In this document: positions 34,268 to 46,600 of the stretch, one piece after another
Layout of the letters: the number at the start of each line of letters is the position of its first letter
Numbering within the stretch: position 1 is the first letter of the stretch
Assembly (NCBI GenBank): GCA_030770535.1
Contig: JASVEC010000003.1
Coordinates: 1,984,001 to 2,048,000 of the forward strand
Direction of reading: 5' to 3'
Length of the DNA stretch: 64,000 nucleotides
Source: Batkoa obscura
Lineage: Eukaryota; Entomophthoromycota; Entomophthoromycetes; Entomophthorales; Batkoaceae
Program-made: the position numbers and the translations under genes
Notes under the pieces: generated by a model
The model's input: only the letters and a program-made list of their open reading frames with translations
The model's database searches: none
What the model was told of the DNA's origin: nothing

Positions 34268-34977
34268 TTATGGTTTTACCCCCATCAAATATTCCAAATC
34301 TACTTCTCTCAAGTTTTCCTTTATCCTTTGATCTTCTGGTGCTTTCATTAATTCATCGATATTACATCTAAAATCAGTAAATGCTGGAAACGCACGGAAT
34401 AAAACTTTAGCTTTAATCAAACCCATTGGTAATGGCCCATAGACTCTAGAATCGGTAGAATTGGTGCCATTATCTCCTTGTACCCAAACTCTGCCTTTTG
34501 GTAACTTTATGCATATTATTAATTTTAATAAAAACAATAATGTTTAATTTACTTTTAGATACTCCCTATATTCTGGTGGTGAAGTTGGATTTATACATAT
34601 TGTATTACCAGGCTATTTATATTTTTATGTTATTAAAATTCAAACTGCATTTATAATATTACATACCATCCCTATTATTCTTTTACATGCAGTGATATGT
34701 GGATCAGCAGGGGAGGTGAACACAATCAAATCTCCAATGCTCAATTTTTGTATTCTTGGGCTAATTTTATCTAATAAAAGGTAGTCACCATAAATGTTTA
34801 AGGTTGGTAACATTGATGGACCATAACACTAATTTTTAATTATTATAATAATAAAATAATAGTGATTACTTCTCCTAATTCATAAAAATTTGAATTGTAA
34901 ATATGTGCAAAACAACCAATTTGTATTATCTTTGGTACGTAATACTTTATCAACCCAATACTTTTTCGAAATACCAT
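34268..34977 (-). CDS. IMP1: Mitochondrial inner membrane protease subunit 1
   Basis: S26-family serine protease on the intermembrane-space face of the inner membrane that removes sorting signals. I place the start at the ATG 34977-34975. It gives MVFRKSIGLIKYYVPKIIQI, then GCFAHIYNSNFYELGE, open through the membrane anchor. Next exons: CYGPSMLPTLNIYGDYLLLD with the catalytic Ser in GPSMLPT; IVFTSPADPHITACKRIIGM with the catalytic Lys in CKRIIGMPG; then LPKGRVWVQGDNGTNSTDSR with YGPLPMGLI (S26 box). There are four exons. The protein is Imp1 rather than Imp2 by the GCxAH start and the NSTDSR box. Only 119 bp separate it from divergent MRPL45. Confidence 0.9.
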
Positions 34978-35096
34978 TGATAACTTTGTTTCGTATTTTT
35001 ATAGCCAAGTTGTTTATTATTGCAAAATAAAGTGCAAAAACTAGTTTAAATAGTCGAAATTTCAAACTTCGATTTGATTATCTTTATAGAAATAAA
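34978..35096. promoter_or_regulatory. Probable shared promoter of IMP1 and MRPL45
   Basis: Only 119 bp separate the start codons of two divergent genes whose products both act in mitochondria. Both promoters must overlap here or in the 5' ends. No specific motif is identified. Confidence 0.5.
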
Positions 35097-36063
35097 ATGA
35101 GTTATATTAGAAATACTAAAGGATTGTTGTTAAGTGGCTATAGAAACAATTTAACTAAAAGTTTAAACACTTCAAATATAAACAATGCTACATTATATAA
35201 CGCTGTGTTAAATAAGCAACCTACACGCTTATTTTCTAATACTCCTATTACTTATGCACAACAACCTACACGTTTTATTGTACAAGACTTTGGGGTTTTT
35301 GGTAAATTCGATATTATTTTAGCAAATTAAGTAACTAATTTTAAAGACGATTATATCCCTATACCAAAAAACGAAAAGCCTTCATTGATGACACCAGAAG
35401 GTCGTAAACTTTTCTTGAAGAATATGAGATTTTCAATGGGAAATTTATTTGGGTATGTATTAAATTCTATTTAGTATTTTATGCTAATGTTTTTATTAGT
35501 GTTGGTTTAGTTAAAATGAGTGTTAAAGGATGGAAACCAAAAGTATTTGCTGAAGAAGCAGAGCTTTTATATAAAGCAATGAATGAAGCGTATGCAAAGT
35601 AACATACTATTATATTTATTAAATAAATAGCTAATTATTATATTAGAGGTGATCTTGAAACACTGCAAGTAATTTCTACTCCAACTTATTTCCAGGTAAG
35701 CATATATTAGTTGTTATTTAGAAAACTTTTTTAATAATTAAGTAGAAAATGAAATCGGAAATTAAAGGGAGAACAGGAAGATTTGAATGGAATTTAGAAA
35801 AGCGCATAGAAGACCCAAGGGTTATATCAGTAAGAGTAGGCCGTATCGCTGATGGATTGACTTTAAGCCAAGTGGTTGTTAAAATTAGCAACCAACAAAG
35901 TTTATCAGCATTTGATAAAAAGGGTAAAAAGGTAGGGTCTCAAGAGCAAAATGTAGAAGAATATGTAGTGTTTCAACGTATGATTTCTAGTCCTGATTCC
36001 AACTGGCAGCTTTATGGTAAAGTTATACCAAAGCCTTTGAACCAACTTTTAATTAAAAAATAA
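35097..36063 (+). CDS. MRPL45: Mitochondrial large-subunit protein of the MRPL45/Mba1 (Tim44-like) family
   Basis: Tim44-fold protein at the mitoribosome exit, which in the family links translation to membrane insertion. The N-terminus is a presequence (MSYIRNTKGLLLSGYRNNLT ... RLFSNTPITYAQQ). A TAA after IILAN belongs to a 45-bp intron: the exon ending DFGVF-G joins DYIPIPKNEKPSLMTPEGRK. Further exons give VGLVKMSVKGWKPKVFAEEA, GDLETLQVISTPTYFQ and the final exon KMKSEIKGRTGRFEWNLEKR ... RVISVRVGRIADGLTLSQVV ... ISSPDSNWQLYGKVIPK. MRPL45 is favoured over Tim44 by length and by the GRIADG/YGKV blocks. Confidence 0.85.
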
Positions 36064-36242
36064 TTAAATAAACTCTTTCAAATGATTAGTAATTATGAAA
36101 AATTATTGTTTTATAACTATGCTTTAGTTCATTGAAATAAAATTTAATAAATTGTTAAAATTGTTAAATAAAGTAAAGTAAAATAAACTAAGTTGTTGTA
36201 TTTGTATGGTTATATTTTAGTTAAATTCCTTGTTGAATTCAT

Positions 36243-36557
36243 TTAATCTTCATAACCGGAAGGAGAATTACGAGCATGTTTAGGAACTAAATAAAAGTTA
36301 AAAATTGATTTTAAAGTAATGATGATGTTTCTTTACGTGGATAAGATGTAGGAATATCAGCTGGCTTTTTATGACCTAATACATTGCGACGGAATGATGG
36401 TACAGTAACAACTGCTATTGGACCTATTTTAACAAAATAATGAGTCTGTTTTCATATTTTTCTTCCTTTTAGTATTACCAACTGCTGCCAAAGCTAATGA
36501 TGTAAAATAAACTGGATACTCTAAAGCGTAATATTTTATTACTCTACCAATACTCAT
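36243..36557 (-). CDS. Complex I 9.5 kDa accessory subunit (NUO9.5 / NDUFA3-like)
   Basis: Small single-span accessory subunit of respiratory complex I. Three exons on the minus strand give MSIGRVIKYYALEYPVYFTS with LALAAVG, then GPIAVVTVPSFRRNVLGHKK with PADIPTSYPR, and finally VPKHARNSPSGYED. The layout (short N-terminus, one transmembrane segment, then P-x-I-P-x-(S/T)YP and a G-Y-(E/D)-D end) matches the fungal 9.5 kDa subunit. About 80 residues. Its presence implies a working complex I, so the organism is not an anaerobic or mitosomal fungus. Confidence 0.8.
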
Positions 36558-37728
36558 TTTTTATAAAAAATTAAGCAATCTAATATTTAATCGAAACTTA
36601 ATCACTTTCACTAGTCAGTAGTTAAACAAAAAATATACTTTGATTAGTTATAAAAATATCTACATTGGCTATGATTGGCTAGTGAACATAAAAGAAATCT
36701 CTACCATTTACCATGAACCCTTATTTAACAACTTAGCAATCAGCTCGAAAATAACAACTATAAGATTAAATATTAAAGTTAATAGCTAAATTAAAAATAT
36801 ATTTTTTAATATAGGATTAATATTAATTTTACTTAAAGCTACTGTTTTTGTACTAGATTGTAAAAGTCTATAACTATTTTTGATTATAAAAATATAATAG
36901 AACTATACCTTGACTATTAAATGTGTTAACATTAGTGTATGTCTATTAGCAGTTAGGTGTTGAGCACAGTTATCTCTTCAAAAAAGCCTAACTCATAGTT
37001 TACAAAAGTATAGGATCAAAATATTCTATTAGTTTCGTATAGAAAATAATACAATGGGATGGAAGATGTATAAAAAAAGGTCAGTAAAAAAACAATAAAA
37101 ATAAGGTATATTACTGAAGTATTATAATATAGGAAAAAAGTATTTTTGATAAACAAAAAAAGAAAAAAGAAACTACAATAATATTGGTATTGAAAAGCGT
37201 TATTGCACCTTGAACACTTTCTTTTATAGAGGAGCTCAAGTAGAGTTGTTGAAAATATAAACATATACATGTATTGTTTTAGTTGATGATGATTTCTCAA
37301 AAAATACCTTATACTCTGAAAATAACCTGAGAGCTGTTGTAAAGAAGTGGGTACATTGAGGAGGGATAGCTCTAGAACTATAAAGGAAGGAAATATTGCA
37401 TAGAGTTAACTTTTGACTCAGTAGAGTATAATTTTTTTGAATACTTAATAACTTTAATGAACATGGAGGAATCAAGATATCCAGATGAGAGTTAATTGAT
37501 TAAAATTATGTTAAATAAAAGATGAGTTTTAAAACAGTTGTAGACAATATAAAGAAAACTAACTGATTTTAATAAATAAACTTATTTTTAATTTTTACAA
37601 CTAGCTATTTCTAGTAAAATATTTGATATTAAAGGCTAAGAATATATTTAAAAAAGACCATATTATCAATTTGATATAAACACAATGTATACATATATAT
37701 ACCTTTTTATTTAAAAAGAATATATACC
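36558..37728. other. Intergenic region, NUO9.5 to PHS1
   Basis: About 1.2 kb without supported genes. Two overlapping minus-strand open frames near 37016-37475 show no family motif and are probably chance. Confidence 0.5.
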
Positions 37729-38662
37729 TCAATTATCTTTTTTGGTATCTGCTAAATATTTTGATCTTTGTTTGATCATATATGTGTATAACTGAATAAA
37801 CCCTAATAAATAAATGAGTAATTATAGCTTAAAATATGCCAGAATATTTACCAAGAGGATAAAAGCATAAAATAGCGAGTAATGCGTAATATAATGGAAG
37901 AGAAATCTCTTTGATTACTAGGCGTGCTTGGTATGCAACTATCACTTCACTACTAGCTCCAATAGGATAAAGTGCATAGAAGAAAGTATATCTAATTGGA
38001 ATAGTTAAATAGATCAGAGAAAATTATACAATTTAGATAATTACCTGCACCATTCAAGGACGCCTGGAATATAACCAATTAATCCAAAGAAGTAGTACAA
38101 ATAACGGATAACTTCGGTAACACACCATGCTAAAGTCATTGAAGTAAGTGCCCAGTGCTCAGTAACCTAAGCATATTAATTATTTTTTAATATCTTTATG
38201 CGAGCCATTTACCTCTTGAATAGGGAAAAAATAAACGATACCAACAGCTAATAGTAAGCGAGAGAATACTTGCATAATGGTAGTAAGTAATGGGGAGCGT
38301 ACGAAACCTATTTTAAATTAGGTCTTTGTAATTTTTACACTACTATAAATGTTTACGAAATAAAGAATGGAAAATCTAAAAACAAATTAATAAATGAGGT
38401 AAAAAGTAAGGAAATAAGAAATTACTTCTAGTATTGCTAAAGATTGTACAATAGGCAAATCGACTGCTGCATTAACGTAAGTTTTTTTGAAATCACCCTT
38501 ATTCTTTATGAGTGAGTTGACGGTATTGAATAAAACAATTCCCCATAAAGTTGCGCATATTATATTATATGATATAAGGTAAAGCCTAACTAAGAAGTTT
38601 GGACCTCTTTTTACTTTTTTACTTTTACTTGACTGTGATCGCTTTTGTGTTTTAGTAGCCAT
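37729..38662 (-). CDS. PHS1: Very-long-chain 3-hydroxyacyl-CoA dehydratase (Phs1)
   Basis: ER multispan enzyme that performs the third step of very-long-chain fatty acid elongation. The start is at 38662, with a basic Lys/Ser-rich cytosolic N-terminus (MATKTQKRSQSSKSKKVKRG). Membrane exons follow: FLVRLYLISYNIICATLWGI, FVRSPLLTTIMQVFSRLLLA, VTEHWALTSMTLAWCVTEVI with RYLYYF, and VLEWCRYTFFYALYPIGASS with EV. The catalytic Tyr and Glu pair lies in the Y-x-LYP-x-G-x-x-SE motif. The last exon, reached by an intron after CFYPL, reads GFIQLYTYMIKQRSKYLADT and KKDN with a TGA at 37729, the usual lysine-rich ER tail. Confidence 0.92.
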
Positions 38663-39634
38663 TCTTTGATTAAAAGATGAAATATACGTAGTTTTGATTT
38701 TTCGATTTTGTAATTATATTCTATCCAATAAAAATTTAACATTTTATATATTCGAATTTTAGATAACAAAAGTGCTTGACAACATTAGAAAATCGAGGTT
38801 TCTATTTTGGATTTATTCCCCTATCTATATTTTTAAAGTATTGTGGATATGTGTATGTTAAATTATACATGGTCAGGTACTTATTATAAATTCAAAATTT
38901 GAACAACTAGACTGGCATATAAGAAACTAATAGATAAAGAATAAATGTTTATGACATAATTTAACAAACATTCTTGTATTTATCATCTTTAGGAATAAAG
39001 ATTTTAGTGTCTAAATAAAATAAAATTGAAACATTATTATCTTTGAGTTTGCAATTTATTTTTTTACAATAATTTTTGTAAACTAATATTAAAAGTTTGT
39101 TAAATTGGAGATTAAAAATATATTATGCTTACTAACAACGAAAACATTATAAAAAAATGACTTTGGAGTAAAAATCTTCTGTCTTTAAAAAGATTTTTGT
39201 TGGGGTATATTTTATCTTAGTATTAAACAAACTATTAAGCTTCAAATATAATTTGTATTATTGTTGGTATACTAAAAATAATTGGATCAACAGGCATACT
39301 CATATATTTATATAATAAAAAATTCTAATAAAAAAATCTTCAAAACTTTTGCTATTTTTTCTAATATTAATATTTCTTTATCAAAAAGAATTATGCATAC
39401 AAGTACATTTTATAGAGAAACATAGTAAATGATGTGATTATTTCTAGATTATGACAGATATTTAATGTATATTTTGCGGCTAATTTATTGAACAATGGAT
39501 ATAGCTATATCAATATTTGCTATATTTTTGATGTTCTTTAATTATAATGTTAGTTAATTGGTGCAAACTAAATTTATAAATTTAAAGTTTAAAACGTAAT
39601 TCAAAAAATCAACTTTTAATTTAATTAAAAAACA
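38663..39634. other. Intergenic, PHS1 / calcineurin B
   Basis: A 970-bp divergent, very AT-rich gap. Nothing beyond presumed promoters. Confidence 0.5.
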
Positions 39635-40255
39635 ATGGGAAATTCACAATCTTTGACCATAGATGATATGGTGAGCTCTTCTAACTGTAAACATATTTTT
39701 ATACTTTTTATTTTATATTCTAATAAAATGATTTACAGTTACTGCAGAAGAGATTACTAGGCTTTATAAAAGATTCAATAAATTAGATAAAGATGGCTCT
39801 GGAGCTATTGATAAAGACGAGTTTCTTTCAATACCACAGATAGCTTCGAATCCATTAGCTGCAAGGCTTATTGATATCTTTGATGAAGATAATGGCGGTG
39901 ATGTTGATTTTCAAGAGTTCATTAATGGTGTTTCTACTTTTTCTGCAAGAGGAAATAAGGAAGAGAAGCTTAAGTGTAATAATTAGGTTATATTTGTTAA
40001 AAATCATTAATTTTTTTAGTTGCTTTTAAAGTTTATGATATGGATAGAGATGGGTTTATTTCAAACGGCGAATTGTTTTTAGTCCTTAAAATGATGGTAG
40101 GGAATAATTTAAAAGAAGAACAATTGCAGCAAATTGTTGATAAAACTATCATGGAAGCTGATAAAGATGGGGATAATAAGATATCCTTTGAAGAGTTCTG
40201 TTCTTTTGTTGAAAAAACTGATGTTGCTAAACAATTAACTTTACATGATATATAA
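39635..40255 (+). CDS. CNB1: Calcineurin regulatory subunit B
   Basis: Ca2+-binding regulatory subunit of the phosphatase calcineurin. The start MGNSQS has the Gly2 myristoylation signal. Exon 1 runs through DDMVSSSN and joins [17 protein letters not shown], matching the animal SHFDADEIKRL. Four EF loops are intact: [36 protein letters not shown] and [20 protein letters not shown] and [20 protein letters not shown] are typical CNB blocks. Three exons, about 175 residues. Confidence 0.95.
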
Positions 40256-40651
40256 ATCTGGTTTATTTAAATGAAATTTTATTTTCTATTTTTTTAATAT
40301 AAATTTTCAGTATTTTTTTTAAAAATGATTGTTTAACTGTACTATTATTTTTATTAATTTTAATATACAATTGAGGTTTAAAATTTCCATATTACTAATA
40401 AGTAAAAGTGTCTTTAACTTATATCATATGATACTCCATTAAATTATAAATTATAAATTATAAATTATGTAAAGAAATGAATGCTAGTATTAGGTGTGTC
40501 TTGTTTCAATGTTTGCAGTATAATTTTTTTTAGTTCAAATACTTAACTCTTGATAAAATAGCTGATAGTTTATTTATAATTATCCTTGTTTCGTTAGAGT
40601 TAAATTATAAATTTATAATTTTCAGTTTTTAAACGTAATTTTTTTAATAAA
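40256..40651. other. Intergenic, calcineurin B to USO1
   Basis: A 396-bp AT-rich gap with a short (aaattat)n run near 40445-40468. No other features seen. Confidence 0.5.
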
Positions 40652-43600
40652 ATGAATTTTTTATACAACACATTTGTGGCACCGGAAATTCCTGAAGAGC
40701 AAAGCGGCGCAAATACGATTTACAAATTAAGAGATAGGTTAGAATTAGAGACTGCATCTACTGATAGAAGATCAACGGTTCAAGCGCTCAAAGCCCTATC
40801 AAATGATTACAAAGAGGTATTGTAAAATATAAAAAAAATAACATTAAAATAATTTCAAAATGTTAGCTTGTTGGTGAGCAGTGTTTGAATCTACTAACAG
40901 CATTGTTTATTGAAGAAAAAGATGACACGACTCTAGTAAATTATTACCTTGAGACTTTCGAAAACTTGTTCAACGTAGAGAAAGTGGTACTTTTATTTTT
41001 TTTTAAATTTTTTATAAGCTTATAATTTAAGGGAGATAAAGAAGATTTAGGATACATCTTTGGTGCTCAGTTTGCTAAGGTACTTCTAAATTTTTAAACA
41101 AAATTAATGTTTACTAATCCATAATCTAAGAACAATGGTGCGTTAAATAAGCTTTTTGAATGCTTAAGCAGCTCTGATTTTTATTTGAGATATAACGGAA
41201 TAAGAGTAGTACAATTGCTTAAGAGTTCTGCGTCTGGATATATTCAATCAGGATTACTTACTAACCCACTTGCTTTGGCAAGTATTGTAGATTTGTTAGA
41301 TGATGAAAGGGAGATTATTAGAAACGAAGGATTATTAGTATTAATTGCACTGACCGAAAGCAACATGGAAATTCAAAAAATTATGGCTTTCCAAAATGTG
41401 TTTGAAAAAGTTTTAGATACTATAGAGATGGAAAGTGGGATAGATGGTGGAATAATTGTTCAAGATTGTTTGTTTTTGATTTTAAATTTATTGAATGATA
41501 ATTTGTCAAACCAAAATTTTTTCCGTGAGTCAAGCTATATCCCGCGCCTTTTAAAATTGTTGATCCCATTAACTGAACAATTTAGTCCAAACGATTGGCA
41601 AGATCCTCAGAGAGTAAATAATATACTGAAGCTTTCTGATTTGATCAGAGTCCTGACTAAGCCGAATGCCACTCATACAAAAGATAACCAAAATGCATTA
41701 GTCCGAAGTGGCTTCCTTGATACTTTAATACAAATAATTACGCTCCCAGTACTACCACGAATACTACATGCCCATTTTTTATTTTGTGTTGGGAACATAA
41801 TTCGTGATAATCGAAGCAATCAAGATAAATTTATATCAATAACTTTGAAAAATGAAGAGTCTCTTCATCATGAGCCTTTTATAATTCATTTAGTATCTTT
41901 AGCTGTTGAAGATGATGTAGACGATATTGTTAGAATTGGGGCCACATTTGCGTTCCAGGTAGATTAAATAATATTTTGATTTAACTATATTAATATCTTT
42001 AATAGGCCTATCTATTTAATAATCCAGATGCACAGTTAGCGTTGGCCTCTACGTTACGACCCCCACCTTCTCTTACTCCAGGTAAGATAAGTTGTTTTCT
42101 ATTGGAGTAAATAATACCTTTTTTTAGAGTTTGAGCAACCAAAATCGCCTGGAAGTATTTTAATACATTCCTTTTTTGATGACATGGAGGATATTGAAGC
42201 TGAAGCTGAAGAATCTGTTTCTAATAACAATACTCAACAAAGCCAAATTCGTCCTTGGCTTGCTTCTTTGATGCTCACAAGTATCCTTCATTCAAATCCT
42301 GCATGTAAAAGCTTAGCTCTCAAAATCCAACTTGCAAGCCCAGATGGTAAATTCAAGCTTATTTTAAAATAAATCTAACAATTCAATCAAAGGTCCCGTT
42401 AGCTTAATAAATTACGTGGCGCAAAGGTTTATATCATTGGCTGACACTCAAACTGAAAACATTATCCCTCAACAAAAGCAGATTTCGCATCCCCATTCTC
42501 AACTTTGTTCGGGTTATTTATCTCTTTTAGCTACTTGGTTACACGATCACCCCCCCTCTGTTTCTGAGTTTTTAGCACAAAGCGCAAGTATTCAATACGT
42601 AATTTTATTTAATGAAATGCTTTTTGAATTTATATTAATGGGCATTTAGTTATTTGAAATCCTACAGCCTGGCTCATCAATCGGAGCTGATCCTTTGATA
42701 AAAGGTTTATCTTCTTTTGTTATTACAATACTTTATCAATTCAATGATGACAACACTTCGCCATTTGCATCGTATGCTTTTTTTGCGTTTTGTGAAGTGA
42801 CTATTTACTAATCATTTATAGCAATATCCTTCGCACCTTTATTTTAAAAAGAGTAGGGTCTGATCAGATCTTCAATGCTGCCTCAAAAATTAGAAGCACA
42901 CTAAGCTTCCGAGACGTCCATCCTTGGTATGAATTTCCTGAAACCTATAGTTTAGAATCAACCCCTTCACTTGATCAATATAAATTAGATTACTCTTTTG
43001 TAGAGTTTTTTAAGCAGCAGTTTGGTAATTTAATAATTTAGTTTAACTTAAAACATTAATTATCCATAACTCTTTACTAAAAACTTCAATTTAGAATCCG
43101 CTCAAGGGGCATTACTTGATGATAAAAAGGCTGACTACGCTAAGAAAAGTAAGTTTACATTTACACCTAAGAGTACTAAACTAATTTTGCTCAATAGTTG
43201 ATACTACTCCTGCTACTGACGACAATGTACTTTTGAAAGACAAAGATAAAGAACTACAAAATAAAGATAAAGCTGCTGCAAAACTAGAGGCTAAAATACA
43301 AGAATTGGAAAACTTATTAAAAAAACAAGCGATTGAGAGTGAAAAAGCGGTCAAGGCTAAAGAAAATGTATTGTTGGAGAAAGAAAAAATAATTTTAGAA
43401 AAATCCAAAGAAATTTCCGATAAAGACTCATTATTGATATCAAAAGAGGCCGAACTTTCTGTAATCAAAGACCAAGCCAAATCTCAATTGACTAATAAAG
43501 ATTCTCAACTCACAGCTATGGAAGCCGAGTTATTAGTAGTAAAAAATCAGATCAAATCTCAAATAGATCAGAAAGAAAAAGAGATAATAGATAAAACTTT

Positions 43601-46600
43601 TATAATAAATACTAAAATGTCGGAGATTGAAGCTTTGAGAAAGCGGGTAAATGAAATAAGCGACACAATAAACAAACACAAAAAAATGATGCAGGAAAAA
43701 TTAGATGAATTAAAACTTAAAGAAACGGAGCTTGCCAAAAAAGACGAAATAATCAAAGAAAAAGATGCTATAATCCATTCAAGTACACAAAAAAATCATA
43801 ATAATGAGCAACAAACTTCCAAGAAAGATGAAGTAATTAAATTAAAAGAGGATGAGTTGAGAGAAAAGAACAAATTGATCCAAGAAAAGGAAGAATTGAT
43901 CCAAGCGAAATTCGAAGAATTGGCCAAGAAAGACCAAGTAATTTCTGAAAAAGATTCTATAATAGAATCAAAGAGTAAAGAGAGCATTGGTATCGACCAA
44001 CAAATATCCCAAAAAGACAAGGTAATTCAATCAAAAGAAAAAGAGTTAAGAGAAAAAGATGAATTGTTGAAAGAAAAAGAGGACTTAATCCAAGCCAACC
44101 TAAAAGAGTTAGAAGCTAAACAAGCAGAGATTATAAAGAAAGATATAGCAATTGAATCAAAAAACAAAATAAGCATTGACAATGAACAGCAAGTTTCTAA
44201 GAAGGATGAGTTAATCCAATCAAAGGGAAGTGAGATAAAAAAGTTAAATCAATTATTGAAAGAAAAAGAGAAATTGCTTCAAGCTAAATTAAAAGAGTTA
44301 GAATCAAAAGGGAATAAATTAGTTAAAAAAGACCAAATAATTTCTGAAAGGGATACTATAATTGAGTCAATAAAAAATCAAAGCCTTAATAAGGAACAAC
44401 AATCTTCTGAAAAAGATAAAATAATTGAATTGAAAGAGAATGAATTAAAAGAAAAAGACCACATAATCCAAACCAAGTTGAAAGAGTTAGAAGCTAAAGA
44501 AGCGAATCTAGTTCAGAAAGATCAGATTATTTCTGAAAAGGATGCAATAATTGAGTCTAAGAACAAAGAAGGCTTCAATACTGAGCAACAAGTATCTCAA
44601 AAAGATAGATTAATTCAGTTAAAAGAAAAAGAGTTGAGGGAAAAGGATGGATTATTAAAAGAAAAGGAAGAGTTAGTACAAGCTAAATTAAAAGAGTTAG
44701 AGATAAAAGAAGCAGAGTTGATAAAGAAAGATAAGATAATTTCTGAAAAGGATGCTATAATTGACTCAAAAAATAAAGAAGGGCTTGATAGTAAACAACA
44801 ATTTTCCCAGAAGGATAAAATAATTCAATTGAAGGAAAACGAACTAAGAGAAAAGAATAAATTATTACAAGAAAAGGAAAACTTGATTCATGCCAAATTA
44901 AAAGAGATAGAAATAAAAGAAGCCGAATTGATTAAAAAAGATGAGATAATTTCTGAGAAAGATACAGCACTTCAAGCAAAGAGTAAAGAGAGTCTCGATA
45001 ATGAACAACAAGTATCTGAGAAAAAAGAATTAATTCAATCAAAAGACAAGGAATTGAAAGAGAAAACTGCTTTATTGAACAAAAAGGAAGAACTGGTCCA
45101 GGAGAAGTTGAAAGAATTAAAAGCCAAAGAAGCAGAACTCATCAAGAAAAATGAAATCATTTGTGAAAAAGATGCAATAATTGAGTCAAAGGGTAAAGAG
45201 AGCCTCAATAATGAGCGACAAGTTTCTCAGAAAGATGAGATAATTCAATCAAAGGAAAAAGAGCTGAGAGAAAAAGACGCATTATTACAAGAAAAGGAAG
45301 AGTTACTACAGGCTAAATTAAATGAATTGGAGACGAAAGAAGCAGAATTAGTTAAAAAGGATCAAATTATTTCCGAAAAGGATGTAATTATTCAATCAAA
45401 AAACAACGAAACTCTTGATAACAAACAGCAAGCTTCTAAAAAAGATGAGATAATTCAATCAAAAGAAAATGAATTGAAACAAAAGGAAGAGTTAATTCAA
45501 GCCAAAATAAAGGAGTTGGATGAGAAAGACCAAATAATTTCTGCAAAGGATGCAGCAATTGAGTTAAAGCACAAAGAAAACTTTGATATTGAACAACAAG
45601 TTTCCCAAAAGGACAAAGTTATCCAATTAAAAGAAAATGAACTAAGAAAAAAAGAAACATTATTAAAAGTAAAGGAAGACTTGATTCAAGCTAAATTGGA
45701 GGATTTAGCTAAAAAAGACCAAATAATTGCTGAAAAGGATTCAATAATTGCAGCTAAAGAAAGCGAAAATCTCGCCAATAAGCAACAAGCTTCCAAGAGA
45801 GATCAAATTATTCAATCAAAAGAAGACGAGATAGTGGAAAAAAACAAATCGTTGCAAGAAAAGGAGGAAGTGATTCAATCCAAGTTGAAGGAGTTAGAAG
45901 CTAAGGAGTCAGAATTGATAAAGAAAGATGAATTAATTAAATCAAAACATAAAATATCCATTGACAATCAACAGCAGTTGTCTAAAAAAGATGAAATAAT
46001 CCACTTGAAGGAAAATGAACTGTTACAAAAAAACGAATTGTTGAAAGAAAAAGAAGAGTTGATTGAGGCCAAATTAAAAGAGTTAGAAGCTATGCAAATG
46101 GAATTAGTAAAGAAAGGCCAAATCATTTCCGAAAAAGACAATATAATTGATTTGAAAAATAAAGAAAATCTTGATTTTGAACAGCAGTCTTCTAAAAAAG
46201 ATGAATTAATAAAACTAAAAGAAGATGAATTAAGAGGAAAAGATGAATTATTAAAGGAAAAAGAAGACTTGATTCAGGCTAAAGTAGAGGAATTGACTAA
46301 GAAAGATCAAATCATTTTAGATAGAGATTCAATAATTGCAGTCAAAGAGAAGGAAAAGCTTGTTAATGAGCAACAAGTTTTCCAAATAAGCGAAGTAATC
46401 CAATCAAAAGAAAAAGAGTTGAAGGAAAAAAATAAGTTATTACAAGAAAAAGAAAACCTAATTTTAGCCAAATTAAATGAGTTGGAATCTAAAGAAGTCG
46501 AATTAGTTAAGAAAGATCAACTTATTTCTGAAAAAAATGCCATAATTGAATCAACAAACAACGAAAATCTTGAGAATCAACGACAAGTTTCCAAAAAGGA

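Noticed and set aside
34880-35065. Upstream start for IMP1 using a non-ATG codon
   Set aside because: The frame does not join the conserved GCFAH block; the ATG at 34977 runs straight into it.
35318-35332. In-frame TAA in MRPL45 suggesting a pseudogene
   Set aside because: A 45-bp intron with normal ends removes it and joins two conserved blocks in frame.
37016-37475. Two overlapping minus-strand ORFs of 79 and 94 codons
   Set aside because: No motif, aromatic-rich low-complexity translation typical of AT-rich non-coding DNA, and no plausible exon chain.
43181-44020. Minus-strand ORFs opposite the USO1 tail
   Set aside because: Mirror frames of the Glu/Lys-rich repeat codons; they exist because the sense strand avoids certain triplets.
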